From positions 186,001 through 250,000 of the forward strand of contig CAVUHK010000002.1 of assembly GCA_963741315.1 (NCBI GenBank): 64,000 nt of DNA, in the 5' to 3' direction. This document shows, in pieces, positions 1-8,505 of this stretch; position 1 is the stretch's first letter; each line of letters opens with the position of its first letter. The notes under the pieces are model-generated. The model saw only the letters and a program-made list of their open reading frames with translations, was not told the DNA's origin and made no database searches. The translations under genes and the position numbers were made by a program. The DNA comes from PALSA-1003 sp963741315. Lineage in GTDB: Bacteria; Pseudomonadota; Gammaproteobacteria; Burkholderiales; Casimicrobiaceae.

Positions 1-485
1 ACCTTGCGCGCCCAGGCGACCGCGTCCTTGCCCGTAGCGGTGCGCCCGCCATGCGTGTAGACCTCCCAGCGGCCGGGGCCGGACGCTCGGGCGTCGATCG
101 CGGCGACGATGCACTGCGCGCCATAGCGGCTGGCGGCGCGCGCGATGAGGGCAGGATCGTTCACCCCCGCGGTATTGATGCTCACCTTGTCGGCGCCGGC
201 GTTGAGCAGCGCGCGAATGTCGTCGACGTGGCTCACACCGCCGCCCACCGTGAGCGGAATGAACACCTGGTCGGCGACGGCTTCGATCATGTCGTAGAGC
301 AGGCCGCGGGTTTCGACGCTGGCCTGGATGTCGAGAAAGGCCAGCTCATCGGCGCCCTGCTCGTCGTAACGGCGGGCGACCTCGACCGGGTCACCGGCAT
401 CGCGCAGGTTGACGAAGTTGACGCCCTTGACGACGCGACCCTTCGCGACGTCGAGGCAGGGGATGATGCGTTTGGCCAAACCCAT
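1..485 (-). CDS. hisF: Imidazole glycerol phosphate synthase cyclase subunit HisF (3' end outside window)
   Basis: HisF closes the imidazole ring: with ammonia from HisH it converts PRFAR to imidazole glycerol phosphate and AICAR. The visible 161 codons begin MGLAKRIIPCLDVAKGRVVKG and carry both catalytic aspartates of the TIM barrel, D12 in the CLDV motif and D131 in AAIDAR, plus the phosphate-binding LTVGGG. The C-terminal third (about 90 residues) lies beyond base 1. It is the last his gene visible on this strand, 49 bases downstream of hisA, and should form the synthase complex with HisH encoded two genes upstream. Family assignment is secure; only the length is unknown. Confidence 0.96.
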   Translation of the reverse strand, partial: MGLAKRIIPCLDVAKGRVVKGVNFVNLRDAGDPVEVARRYDEQGADELAFLDIQASVETRGLLYDMIEAVADQVFIPLTVGGGVSHVDDIRALLNAGADKVSINTAGVNDPALIARAASRYGAQCIVAAIDARASGPGRWEVYTHGGRTATGKDAVAWARK

Positions 486-534
486 GGTAGCAACAGGCGT
501 CGGACCGCGGTTATGACAACCCACGGCCCAAATG

Positions 535-1269
535 CTATTTGCCCTTAGACGCCTTCAACGCTTCCTTGAAGTCGAGCGTGCCTTCGTACAGTGCGCGACC
601 GGCGATGGCGCCGGCGATGCCGTCGCCTTCGAAGCTTGCGAGCTCGCGGATGTCCTTGAGGCTGTTGATGCCACCGCTGGCGATGACAGGCACCTTGAGT
701 TCGCGAGCGAGCTTGACTGTGGCCTCGATGTTCACGCCGGTGAGCATGCCGTCACGGCCGATGTCGGTGTAGACGATCGCCTCGACGCCGTAGTCCTCGA
801 ACTTGCGCGCCAGATCGACCACGTCGTGGCCGGTCATCTTCGACCAGCCGTCGGTGGCGACCTTCCCTTCGCGAGCATCGAGCCCGACGATGATGTGACC
901 GGGAAACGCGGTACACGCATCGTGCAGGAAACCCGGATTCTTGACCGCCGCGGTACCGATGATCACGTAGGTGATGCCGTCGTCGAGATAGCGCTCGATG
1001 GTATCGAGATCGCGGATGCCGCCACCCAGCTGCACCGGAATTTCCTCGCCGATGACGCTGACGATCTCGCGGATCACCGACTCGTTCTTGGGCTTGCCCG
1101 CGAACGCTCCGTTGAGGTCGACGATGTGCAGCCGCTCGGCGCCGAGCTCCAGCCAGTGCTGAGCCATTGCCGCGGGATCCTCCGAGAACACCGTGGCCGA
1201 GTGCATCTCGCCCTGCTTCAGGCGGACGCAGTGCCCGTCCTTGATATCGATCGCGGGAATGATGTGCAT
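535..1269 (-). CDS. hisA: ProFAR isomerase HisA
   Basis: HisA isomerises ProFAR to PRFAR, the fourth step of histidine synthesis. The 244-residue protein has the usual length of this (beta/alpha)8 barrel. It starts MHIIPAIDIKDGHCVRLKQG, with catalytic D8 in AIDIKDG and the second aspartate D131 in VGLDAREG; the LGGGIRD and ASGGI phosphate-binding loops mark the two half-barrels. It sits between hisH and hisF on the same strand, so it is very probably co-transcribed with them. Confidence 0.97.
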   Translation of the reverse strand: MHIIPAIDIKDGHCVRLKQGEMHSATVFSEDPAAMAQHWLELGAERLHIVDLNGAFAGKPKNESVIREIVSVIGEEIPVQLGGGIRDLDTIERYLDDGITYVIIGTAAVKNPGFLHDACTAFPGHIIVGLDAREGKVATDGWSKMTGHDVVDLARKFEDYGVEAIVYTDIGRDGMLTGVNIEATVKLARELKVPVIASGGINSLKDIRELASFEGDGIAGAIAGRALYEGTLDFKEALKASKGK

Positions 1270-1326
1270 GGCGGCGGATGGGTGCGGCTGGGGGAGGCCG
1301 CTGCCGAGGACGCTGCGCTGATTACT

Positions 1327-1971
1327 TCAGGCGCGACCGTTCCAGGCAACGAAGTTGGCGAGCAACTGGAGACCGGCGCGGTGGCTTTTCTCGGGGTGGA
1401 ACTGCACGGCAAAGATATTAGCGCGTGCTATCGCGCAAGTAAACGCCGCTGGATAGTCGACGCTTGCGGCAGTCACGGCGGCGTCATCCGGCACCGGATA
1501 GTAGCTGTGCGCGAAGTAGAAACGGGTCTGGTCGGCAATGCCCTGCCAGAGCGGATGCTGCCTGGTCTGGTGCACGCGGCTCCAGCCCATGTGCGGAACC
1601 TTCAGGCGCAGGCCGTCGGCGCCCACCATCGCGGCGTCGCGAAAGCGCTGCACCCGTCCCGGAAGCACGCCCAGGCACGCGGTGGGCCCCTCCTCGCTCT
1701 CGTCGAAGAGCATCTGCAGCCCCAGGCAGATGCCGAGGAAAGGACGATCGCGCGCCACCTCGAGCACCAGCTCGCGCAAGCCGCTGTCGTTGAGCCCGCG
1801 CATGCAGTCCGGCATCGCGCTTTGTCCGGGCAGCACCACCCGCGCCGCGTCGCGGATGGTCGCAGGGTCGGCGCTCACCACGATGGTGCGTTCGGGCGCA
1901 ACGTGACGCAAAGCCTTTGCGACCGAGCGCAAATTGCCCATGCCATAGTCAATGACCGCTATGTCTGCCAT
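1327..1971 (-). CDS. hisH: Imidazole glycerol phosphate synthase glutaminase subunit HisH
   Basis: HisH hydrolyses glutamine and channels ammonia to HisF. The class-I glutamine amidotransferase triad is visible: the nucleophile C82 in FLGICLGLQ and His/Glu in VQFHPEKS near the C-terminus. Starting at the ATG of MADIAVIDYGMGN gives 214 residues, the family's usual size; an in-frame ATG eight codons further upstream (1995) would add a non-conserved tail, so the inner start was chosen. It lies between hisB and hisA in the his cluster. Confidence 0.95.
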   Translation of the reverse strand: MADIAVIDYGMGNLRSVAKALRHVAPERTIVVSADPATIRDAARVVLPGQSAMPDCMRGLNDSGLRELVLEVARDRPFLGICLGLQMLFDESEEGPTACLGVLPGRVQRFRDAAMVGADGLRLKVPHMGWSRVHQTRQHPLWQGIADQTRFYFAHSYYPVPDDAAVTAASVDYPAAFTCAIARANIFAVQFHPEKSHRAGLQLLANFVAWNGRA

Positions 1972-2057
1972 CGATTCGTTACCTGGGTGGGACAACGCGA
2001 CACCCGGGAGCGTTCAGCCTTGGTGATGAATTCCCGGATGCGCCGCCACTGCGCCGG

Positions 2058-2669
2058 CTAGAGCGTGCCCTTGGTGGAAGGCACCACGCCTGCGGCGCGT
2101 GGATCGGCCGTCGCCGCCATGCGCAATGCCCTCGCAAACGCCTTGAACACGGTCTCGGCCTGATGATGCGCGTTCTGTCCGCGCAGGTTGTCGACGTGCA
2201 GCGTCACCAGCGCGTGATTGACGAAGCCCTGGAAGAACTCGTGCGCCAGGTCGACGTCGAACGCGCCGATCATCGAACGCGTGAACGGGACGTGGAACTC
2301 GAGCCCCGGTCGACCCGAGAGATCGATGACCACGCGCGAGAGCGCCTCGTCGAGCGGCACGTAGGCGTAGCCATAGCGCGTCAGTCCGGTCTTGTCGCCC
2401 AGCGCCTGTTTCAACGCCTGGCCCAGCGTGATGCCGATGTCCTCGACGGTGTGATGCGCGTCGATGTGCAGGTCGCCCTTGGCGGCGATCGCCAGGTCCA
2501 TCGCGCCGTGGCGCGCGACCTGGTCCAACATGTGGTCGAGGAACGGCACGCCCGTCGCGATGTCGGCGTGGCCGGTGCCGTCGAGGCCGATGTCGACGAC
2601 GATCGAAGTCTCGCGCGTGATGCGCTCGATGCGCGCGGAGCGGGGTTTGGGATTCAGTGCTGCGTTCAT
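2058..2669 (-). CDS. hisB: Imidazoleglycerol-phosphate dehydratase HisB (monofunctional)
   Basis: Removes water from imidazole glycerol phosphate to give imidazole acetol phosphate. The 203-residue protein contains only the dehydratase domain, without the N-terminal histidinol phosphatase of the enterobacterial fusion. The paired manganese-binding motifs are present as DAHHTVEDIGI and, near the C-terminus, NAHHQAE, together with FLDHML. Histidinol phosphatase must therefore be encoded elsewhere. Its ATG overlaps the hisC stop by four bases, indicating translational coupling. Confidence 0.97.
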   Translation of the reverse strand: MNAALNPKPRSARIERITRETSIVVDIGLDGTGHADIATGVPFLDHMLDQVARHGAMDLAIAAKGDLHIDAHHTVEDIGITLGQALKQALGDKTGLTRYGYAYVPLDEALSRVVIDLSGRPGLEFHVPFTRSMIGAFDVDLAHEFFQGFVNHALVTLHVDNLRGQNAHHQAETVFKAFARALRMAATADPRAAGVVPSTKGTL

Positions 2670-3763
2670 TGCGTAAGCTCGGCCATGGCAGACAGCAGGA
2701 GCGCGTTCTCGTCGGGCGTCCCGACGGTGATGCGCAAACAGTTGGCGAGCAAGACGTGCCCGCCAGCGACTTGCTTGACCAGTATGCGCCTCGCCTTCAG
2801 TTCATCGAACAGCCGGCTCGCGTCGCCCACGCGCACCAGCAGAAAATTCGCCTGCGAGGGAAACACCTCCACGCCGCGAAGCCGCGCCAGCGCGGCTGCG
2901 AGCCGGCGCCGTTCCGCGGCGATCGCCGTCGCCTGCTCGCCGATCCACCCCGGGTCGGCCAGCAATGCGCCCACCGCAGCCTGCGTCAACGAATTCACAT
3001 TATACGGTGGGCGCAGTTTTTCGATTTCCGCAATCCACTCCGGCGCCGCGGCGGCATAGCCAAGCCGCAGGCCCGCCATGCCGACTTTGGACAGCGTGGC
3101 CATCAGCAGCAGGTTCGGGAACTCGGGTACGCGCGGCAGGAAACTGGTCTCGGCAAACCCGGCGTACGCTTCGTCGAGCACGACCAGTCCGGGGGCGGCG
3201 TGCAGAATGGCCTCGAGGTCGGCGGCAGCGTACTGCACCCCCGTGGGATTGTTGGGCGACGCGAGGAAGATCGCGGCCGGTCGCTCGCGCGCGATCGCCG
3301 CGAGCACGGCCGCACGGTCGAGCGAGAAGTCGGCACGCAGCGGCACGCCGACAAAGCGCGCACCGGCGTTGACCGTCGAGACGCGATACATGACGAAGGT
3401 CGGTTCAGGCGCCAGGATCACCGCGCCCGGCCGCGCGAGCAGGCTGATGACCAGCGAAATCAATTCATCCGAGCCATTGCCCAGAATCACCGAAAGCGAC
3501 TGCGGAATCGCCAGGATGCGTCGCAGCGTCGTCCTGACTTCGTCGGCCGCCCCTTCGGGATAGCGGTTCAGTTGCACGCGAGCGAGCGCGGCGGCCAGTC
3601 GCGACGCGGCCGCCGGCGGCAATCCGTGCGGGCTTTCGTTGGCGTCGAGCTTGACCATGCCCGCGGCGGGCGCGACCACGTACGCCTTCTGCGCCAGGAT
3701 TTCCGGGCGTACCAGCGCAGCGACCGTCTGGGCCGCGACGATACCGCGTGCGCGATCGTTCAC
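2666..3763 (-). CDS. hisC: Histidinol-phosphate aminotransferase HisC
   Basis: PLP-dependent transaminase converting imidazole acetol phosphate to histidinol phosphate. The 365 residues show the fold-type-I hallmarks: LDANESPHG at the N-terminus, LGNGSDELI, SPNNPTG, VLDEAYAGF and the PLP lysine in ATLSKVGMAGLRLGY. The gene follows the small EthD-like gene by one base and overlaps hisB by four, so all three should share one transcript. Burkholderiales genomes often carry a second HisC elsewhere; the position here argues for the histidine role. Confidence 0.95.
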   Translation of the reverse strand: MNDRARGIVAAQTVAALVRPEILAQKAYVVAPAAGMVKLDANESPHGLPPAAASRLAAALARVQLNRYPEGAADEVRTTLRRILAIPQSLSVILGNGSDELISLVISLLARPGAVILAPEPTFVMYRVSTVNAGARFVGVPLRADFSLDRAAVLAAIARERPAAIFLASPNNPTGVQYAAADLEAILHAAPGLVVLDEAYAGFAETSFLPRVPEFPNLLLMATLSKVGMAGLRLGYAAAAPEWIAEIEKLRPPYNVNSLTQAAVGALLADPGWIGEQATAIAAERRRLAAALARLRGVEVFPSQANFLLVRVGDASRLFDELKARRILVKQVAGGHVLLANCLRITVGTPDENALLLSAMAELTQ

Positions 3764-3764
3764 G

Positions 3765-4073
3765 TCAGACCATCCCGGTTTCGGTGATGAGCACGTCGAC
3801 GCCGCCCGTCGCGAATTTGCCCAGGTCGCCGGCGACTGCCTGTCCCTGCGATGACGCCAGTGCCGCGTCGATGGCCGCGCGCGAGTCGAACGTCAGCGTC
3901 GCGATCAGGTGATACGGCGCGGGGCCGCCCAAGGCTGCGATCGGGCCACGGGTGACTTCGTAACTGCGCAAGCCGGGAATAGTCTTCGCCAGCGGCACGT
4001 GCCGATCGAAGTAGTAGCGGTCGAACGCCGCCGCGTCGGCAGGTGTCTTGTAGAGCGCATAGACCTTGGCCAT
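3765..4073 (-). CDS. EthD-family small protein inserted in the his operon
   Basis: A 102-residue protein beginning MAKVYALYKTPADAAAFDRY with the EthD/dabb-like pattern: an early YALY strand, the YYFDRHVPLAKTIPGL segment holding the conserved His, and a closing VLITE strand. EthD-type ferredoxin-like barrels include a protein linked to ETBE degradation, but most members have no known function. A strong ribosome-binding site (AAGGAGG) lies six bases before the ATG. It sits 11 bases after hisD and one base before hisC, an unusual place for such a gene. No link with histidine synthesis can be read from the sequence. Confidence 0.85.
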   Translation of the reverse strand: MAKVYALYKTPADAAAFDRYYFDRHVPLAKTIPGLRSYEVTRGPIAALGGPAPYHLIATLTFDSRAAIDAALASSQGQAVAGDLGKFATGGVDVLITETGMV

Positions 4074-4084
4074 GGTTCCCCTCC

Positions 4085-5407
4085 TTATTGTCGTCGAGAC
4101 TCGACGCGATACTCGGCGCTTTGCGCGTGTGCGGGCAGCCCCTCGCCGCGCGCCAGCGTCGACGCGATCCTGCCCAACGATTGCGCGCCCGCGCGCGACA
4201 CCGCGATGATGCTGCTCCGCTTCTGGAAATCGTACACCCCCAAGGGCGACGAGAAGCGGGCGCTGCGCGCCGTGGGCAGAACATGGTTGGGGCCCGCGCA
4301 ATAGTCGCCAAGCGCCTCGGAGCTGTAGTGCCCGAGGAAAATCGCGCCGGCGTTTCGGATTTTCGGCAGCAACACGTCGGGTTCGGCCACCGCGAGTTCG
4401 AGGTGCTCCGGCGCGATGCGATTGGCGATCGCACACGCTTCGTCGAGGTCGCGCACCCGGATCAGCGCGCCGCGCTGCGCGATCGACTTGGCGACGATCG
4501 CCACGCGCGGCTGCGCCGGCAACTGCCTGGCGATGCTCGCTTCGACCTGGTCGAGCAGCGCCGCGTCGGGCGAGAGCAGGATCGCCTGCGCCGCCTCGTC
4601 GTGCTCTGCCTGCGAGAACAGGTCCATCGCAACCCAGTCGGCATTCGCACTCGCGTCGGCGATGATCAGGATTTCGGAAGGCCCGGCGATCATGTCGATG
4701 CCCACCGTGCCGAATACGCGCCGCTTGGCGGCGGCAACGTAGACATTGCCAGGCCCAACGATCTTGTCGACCGCGGGAATCGTCGCCGTGCCATAGGCAA
4801 GCGCCGCGACCGCCTGCGCGCCGCCGATGGTGAACACGCGCGTCACGCCGGCGAGGTGCGCCGCAGCCAGCACCAGCGCATTCTTTACGCCGCCCGGAGT
4901 GGGCACCACCATGATGATCTCGGCGACGCCCGCAACCTGCGCCGGCAGCGCGTTCATGAGCACCGTCGACGGATAAGCGGCCTTGCCGCCGGGCACGTAG
5001 ATGCCGACCCGGTCCAGCGCGGTGATGTTCTGCCCCAGTCGCGTGCCATCGTTCTCGGTGAACGACCACGACTGCGCGCGCTGGTGCTCGTGGTACGCGC
5101 GGATGCGCGCCGCCGCCGCGGCCAGCGCATCGCGCTCGACTTTGGGCAAGTCGGCAAAGGCGCGCTCGAGTTCCTGCGCCGGCAGCTCCAGCGCCGCCAT
5201 GTTCGGTGCTTTGACGTGGTCGAGCAGCAGCGTGTATTCCAGCACCGCCGCGTCGCCACGGGCGCGAACGTCGGCAAGGATCGATGCGACCGACGTGTCA
5301 ACCGCCTCGTCCTGCGCGGTGTCGAACGCGGTCAACCGCGAGAGCGTCGCCGCGAAATCGGCGTGCGACGAATCCAGGCGGCGGATCAGGCGCGCTCGGT
5401 CAGGCAC
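4085..5407 (-). CDS. hisD: Histidinol dehydrogenase HisD
   Basis: Zinc- and NAD-dependent enzyme for the last two oxidations, histidinol to histidinal to histidine. The 440-residue length is typical. Family landmarks are visible: YVPGGKAAYPSTVLMN, VVPTPGG, the AGPSEILIIAD loop and the H-H pair region GPNHVLPTARSARFSSPLGVYDF near the C-terminus. The start overlaps the hisG stop by eight bases, so translation is probably coupled. Confidence 0.97.
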   Translation of the reverse strand: MPDRARLIRRLDSSHADFAATLSRLTAFDTAQDEAVDTSVASILADVRARGDAAVLEYTLLLDHVKAPNMAALELPAQELERAFADLPKVERDALAAAAARIRAYHEHQRAQSWSFTENDGTRLGQNITALDRVGIYVPGGKAAYPSTVLMNALPAQVAGVAEIIMVVPTPGGVKNALVLAAAHLAGVTRVFTIGGAQAVAALAYGTATIPAVDKIVGPGNVYVAAAKRRVFGTVGIDMIAGPSEILIIADASANADWVAMDLFSQAEHDEAAQAILLSPDAALLDQVEASIARQLPAQPRVAIVAKSIAQRGALIRVRDLDEACAIANRIAPEHLELAVAEPDVLLPKIRNAGAIFLGHYSSEALGDYCAGPNHVLPTARSARFSSPLGVYDFQKRSSIIAVSRAGAQSLGRIASTLARGEGLPAHAQSAEYRVESRRQ

Positions 5408-6083
5408 GCGCGCGCTCCGCCGCCACCGCGCCGGCGATGGCCTCGATCACTGGCTGGATCGCATTGCGCTTGAGCTTCAAGGCGGCAGGATTGACGATCA
5501 ACCGAGCGCTGATGGGCATGATCTCCTCGACCACTACCAGGTCGTTCGCCTTGAGCGTGTTGCCGCTGCTGACCAGGTCGACGATGGCTTCGGCGAGTCC
5601 GACCAGCGGCGCCAGTTCCATCGAGCCGTAGAGCTTGATCAGGTCGACGTGCATGCCCTTCGCCGCGAAGTGCTCGCGCGCGGTAGCGACGTACTTGGTT
5701 GCGACACGCAGGCGCGCGCCGCGCTTGACCAGGCCCGCGTAATCGAAGCCGCGCTTGGCGGCGACGACAAGGCGGCAGCGGCCGATACCGAGGTCGACCG
5801 GCTGGAACAAGCCGTCGCCGCCGTGTTCGAGCAATACGTCCTTGCCGGATACGCCCAGGTCGGCGGCGCCGTGCTGTACGTACGTGGGAACGTCGGACGC
5901 GCGCACGATGATGAATCGCACGCCAGGATGATTGCTACCGATGATGAGCTTGCGCGAGGTGTCCGGATCCTCGGCCGGCGTGATGCCGGCCGCGCGCAGC
6001 AGCACTAGAGCTTCATTGAAGATGCGCCCCTTGGAGAGCGCGATGGTGAGCGTGGACACGGGTGCGGGCGCATGGTCGGGCAA
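5400..6083 (-). CDS. hisG: ATP phosphoribosyltransferase HisG, short form
   Basis: First and committed step of histidine synthesis: PRPP plus ATP to phosphoribosyl-ATP. At about 227 residues it lacks the C-terminal regulatory domain of the long form, so by family knowledge it should need HisZ, which is not in this window. Landmarks are LSKGRIF, the DLGVSGKDVLLE segment and the PRPP loop DLVSSGNTLKAN. The first usable start is a TTG at 6083; a GTG at 6059 (VSTLTIALSKG) fits the family N-terminus better and may be the true start. A TAAAAT box lies exactly six bases before the TTG. Confidence 0.93.
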   Translation of the reverse strand: MPDHAPAPVSTLTIALSKGRIFNEALVLLRAAGITPAEDPDTSRKLIIGSNHPGVRFIIVRASDVPTYVQHGAADLGVSGKDVLLEHGGDGLFQPVDLGIGRCRLVVAAKRGFDYAGLVKRGARLRVATKYVATAREHFAAKGMHVDLIKLYGSMELAPLVGLAEAIVDLVSSGNTLKANDLVVVEEIMPISARLIVNPAALKLKRNAIQPVIEAIAGAVAAERARA

Positions 6084-6089
6084 GGGGTC

Positions 6090-6095
6090 ATTTTA
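6090..6095 (-). promoter_or_regulatory. Candidate -10 box upstream of hisG
   Basis: TAAAAT read on the minus strand, six bases before the TTG and 30 before the GTG start of hisG, in otherwise GC-rich sequence. No good -35 is visible. It would give the his genes their own promoter, separate from murA. Confidence 0.4.
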
Positions 6096-6130
6096 GCAGG
6101 CCGGGACCCGGTGAGCCGCCGGGCGCCTGC

Positions 6131-6174
6131 TCACTGAATACCGGCGCGCTCGGGGCGGCCCGTCGCACTCATGC
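6131..6174 (-). repeat. Shortened copy (D) of the stop-codon-anchored repeat
   Basis: On the minus strand this starts GCATGAG, where TGA is the murA stop codon, continues into CGGGCCGCCCCGAGCGC and ends GGTATTCAGTGA. It matches both ends of the 78-bp repeat at 25363-25440 but lacks its middle. It lies in the murA-hisG gap. Confidence 0.5.
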
Positions 6175-7428
6175 GACGCGCTTGATGCGCGCGCCCAGCG
6201 CCGACAGCTTGGCCTCGATGCGCTCGTAGCCACGATCGAGGTGGTAGATGCGGTCAATGACCGTCTGGCCATGCGCGATCAGGCCGGCGATGACCAGGCA
6301 TGCCGACGCGCGCAGGTCGGTAGCCATGACGGCCGCCCCGGTAAGTCTGGGCACGCCTTTGACGATAGCCGTGTTGCCCTCGACCTCGATGTCGGCACCG
6401 AGGCGATTGAGTTCCTGCACGTGCATCATGCGGTTCTCGAAGATCGTCTCGGTGATCACCGTCGTGCCTTTGGCGACGGTCATCAATGCCATCAGCTGCG
6501 CCTGCATGTCGGTGGGAAACGCGGGATACGGCGCGGTACGCAAGGTCACGGCCTCGAGTTCGCCGCGGCGCGACACGCGGATCATGTCGCCGTCGACGAC
6601 GATCAGGGCGCCGGCCTCGGTGAGCTTGTCGATGACCGCGCCCAGCGTGTCGGCTCGGGCGCCGCGCAGCACGACCGTGCCGTCTGCGCCGACCGCGGCC
6701 GCGGCCGCCGCGAGGAAGGTGCCGGTCTCGATGCGGTCGGGCATGACCGCGTGGCGCGCGCCATGCAGCGCAGCGACGCCTTCGACGACGATGCGATCGG
6801 TGCCGGCGCCGGTGATGCACGCGCCCATGGCATTTAGGCATTCCACGAGATCGACGACTTCGGGTTCGCGCGCGGCGTTCTCGAGCACGGTGGTGCCGTC
6901 GGCGAGCGTGGCCGCCATCAGCAGGTTCTCGGTGCCGGTGACGGTGACGAGATCGAAGGCGAAGCGCACACCCGTCAGCCGCGTCGCACGCGCGTCGATG
7001 TAACCGTGATCGAGGTTGATTTCGGCGCCCATCGCCTGCAGCCCCTTGAGGTGCTGGTCGACCGGGCGCAGGCCGATCGCGCAACCGCCGGGCAGCGACA
7101 CGCGCGCTTCGCCACAGCGCGCAAGCAACGGCCCCAGCGCCAGGATCGACGCGCGCATCGTCTTCACCATCTCGTAGGGCGCGAGTGGCCAGCTGACCTG
7201 CGCCGCCGAGAGCGTCACCGCGCCGTCGCCCGATTCGCTCTTCACGCCCATCTGCGCGAGCAGCGCGCGCATGGTGCGTACATCGTTGAGTTCGGGGACG
7301 TTGGTGAGCGTGAGCGGCTCGGGCGTGAGCAGCGCCGCGCAGAGAATCGGCAAGGCGGCGTTCTTCGCGCCAGAGACGCGCACCTCGCCCTGCAGCGGCA
7401 CGCCGCCTTCGATCGCGAGCTTATCCAC
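6169..7428 (-). CDS. murA: UDP-N-acetylglucosamine 1-carboxyvinyltransferase MurA
   Basis: Transfers enolpyruvate from PEP to UDP-GlcNAc, the first committed step of peptidoglycan synthesis. The 419 residues begin MDKLAIEGGVPLQGEVRVSG and contain the active-site loop PGGCAIGLRPVDQH, whose cysteine is the PEP adduct site and fosfomycin target. Length and both EPSP-like half-barrels are typical. Its start overlaps ibaG by eight bases, a pairing conserved across proteobacteria. Confidence 0.98.
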   Translation of the reverse strand: MDKLAIEGGVPLQGEVRVSGAKNAALPILCAALLTPEPLTLTNVPELNDVRTMRALLAQMGVKSESGDGAVTLSAAQVSWPLAPYEMVKTMRASILALGPLLARCGEARVSLPGGCAIGLRPVDQHLKGLQAMGAEINLDHGYIDARATRLTGVRFAFDLVTVTGTENLLMAATLADGTTVLENAAREPEVVDLVECLNAMGACITGAGTDRIVVEGVAALHGARHAVMPDRIETGTFLAAAAAAVGADGTVVLRGARADTLGAVIDKLTEAGALIVVDGDMIRVSRRGELEAVTLRTAPYPAFPTDMQAQLMALMTVAKGTTVITETIFENRMMHVQELNRLGADIEVEGNTAIVKGVPRLTGAAVMATDLRASACLVIAGLIAHGQTVIDRIYHLDRGYERIEAKLSALGARIKRVA

Positions 7429-7648
7429 GCTCGGCGGGGGTCAGCGTCTGCATCGACAGCGCGTGGATCTCGGCGCGCATGCGATCGCCCAGCGCGCCAT
7501 AGACGAGCTGGTGGCGCTTGATGCGCGAGAGCCCTTCGAAGGCCGTGCTCACGATCAGCGCCTGGAAGTGCTGGCCATCGCCATCGACCGCGACGTGCTC
7601 GCAGGCGAGCCCGGCCTCGATGGCATGCTTGATGTCGTCAGGGGTCAT
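7421..7648 (-). CDS. ibaG: BolA-family protein IbaG
   Basis: A 75-residue BolA/IbaG-type protein; members bind [2Fe-2S] clusters with monothiol glutaredoxins and are linked to acid and envelope stress. The BolA core is visible in the GDGQHFQALIVSTAFEGLSRIKRHQLVYGALG stretch, including the conserved RIKRHQLVY motif. Position directly upstream of, and overlapping, murA matches ibaG (yrbA) rather than bolA proper. It starts one base after the exporter permease stop. Confidence 0.9.
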   Translation of the reverse strand: MTPDDIKHAIEAGLACEHVAVDGDGQHFQALIVSTAFEGLSRIKRHQLVYGALGDRMRAEIHALSMQTLTPAERG

Positions 7649-7649
7649 G

Positions 7650-8468
7650 TCAATGGCGCAGCTTGTAGCCGGTCTGGAGCATCCGCAGCGTGAGTGCCGC
7701 GAGCGCCGCGCACGCAGCGGCGACCACCGCCAGGCTCAGCGGCGGCGAGATGTCGGACAGGCCGAAGAAGCCGTAGCGAAAGCCGTCGATCATATAGAAG
7801 AAGGGATTGAAGTGCGACAGCGACTGCCAGAACGGCGGCAGCGTGTGGATCGAATAGAACACGCCGGACAGAAACGTCAGCGGCATGATCAGGAAGTTCT
7901 GGAAAGCCGCGAGCTGGTCGAACTTGTCGGCGACGATGCCCGCGATGAGCCCGAGAATGCCAAGTATCGCGCTGCCGAGAAGCGCGAACGCGAGCGCCCA
8001 GAACGGATGCACGATCGACATCGGCACGAACCAGAGCGTGACCAGGAACACGCCCAGTCCGACGACCAGGCCGCGCACCATCGCCCCGAGCACATACGCG
8101 GCGAAGACATCCAGCGGCGAGAGCGGCGTCAGCAGCACGAAAATCAGGTTGCCGGTTATCTTGGACTGGATGAGCGACGACGAGCTGTTGGCGAACGAGT
8201 TCTGCAGCACCGACATCATCACCAGGCCCGGCACCAGGAAAGCGGTATAGCGCACGCTCCCGTCGAACACCGACACGTGCGACTCCAGCACGTGCGAAAA
8301 GATGAGCAGGTACAGCAGCGCTGTGAGCACGGGCGCGAGCACCGTCTGGAAACTCACCTTCCAGAAGCGCAGCACCTCCTTGTACAGGAGGGTGCGCCAG
8401 CCCGAGCCGGTGGCGGCGACCGCGCCCATCGGCGCAACTTCGCGTTGCACACCGCCAAGCTCGCTCAC
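7650..8468 (-). CDS. ABC-2 type transporter permease (YadH-like)
   Basis: A 272-residue membrane protein with about six hydrophobic segments and the ABC-2 permease pattern, including the LQNSFANSSSSLIQSKITGNLIF segment and the LSGVFYSIHTLPPFWQ motif typical of YadH-like exporters. It pairs with the ATPase encoded just upstream at 8506-9402. Substrate is unknown; in this clade the pair sits between the mla genes and murA, suggesting an envelope role. Confidence 0.92.
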   Translation of the reverse strand: MSELGGVQREVAPMGAVAATGSGWRTLLYKEVLRFWKVSFQTVLAPVLTALLYLLIFSHVLESHVSVFDGSVRYTAFLVPGLVMMSVLQNSFANSSSSLIQSKITGNLIFVLLTPLSPLDVFAAYVLGAMVRGLVVGLGVFLVTLWFVPMSIVHPFWALAFALLGSAILGILGLIAGIVADKFDQLAAFQNFLIMPLTFLSGVFYSIHTLPPFWQSLSHFNPFFYMIDGFRYGFFGLSDISPPLSLAVVAAACAALAALTLRMLQTGYKLRH

Positions 8469-8505
8469 GGCCGTGCCTCCGCGCTGCGCGCTTCGGTATT
8501 CGCGC

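Noticed and set aside
4225..4260. CCCCCAAGGG core as another copy of the dispersed repeat
   Set aside because: It is part of conserved hisD coding sequence (SPLGVYDFQ) and lacks the flanking repeat.
6084..6130. Histidine attenuator before hisG
   Set aside because: No run of His codons in a leader peptide and no terminator/antiterminator pair in this short gap.
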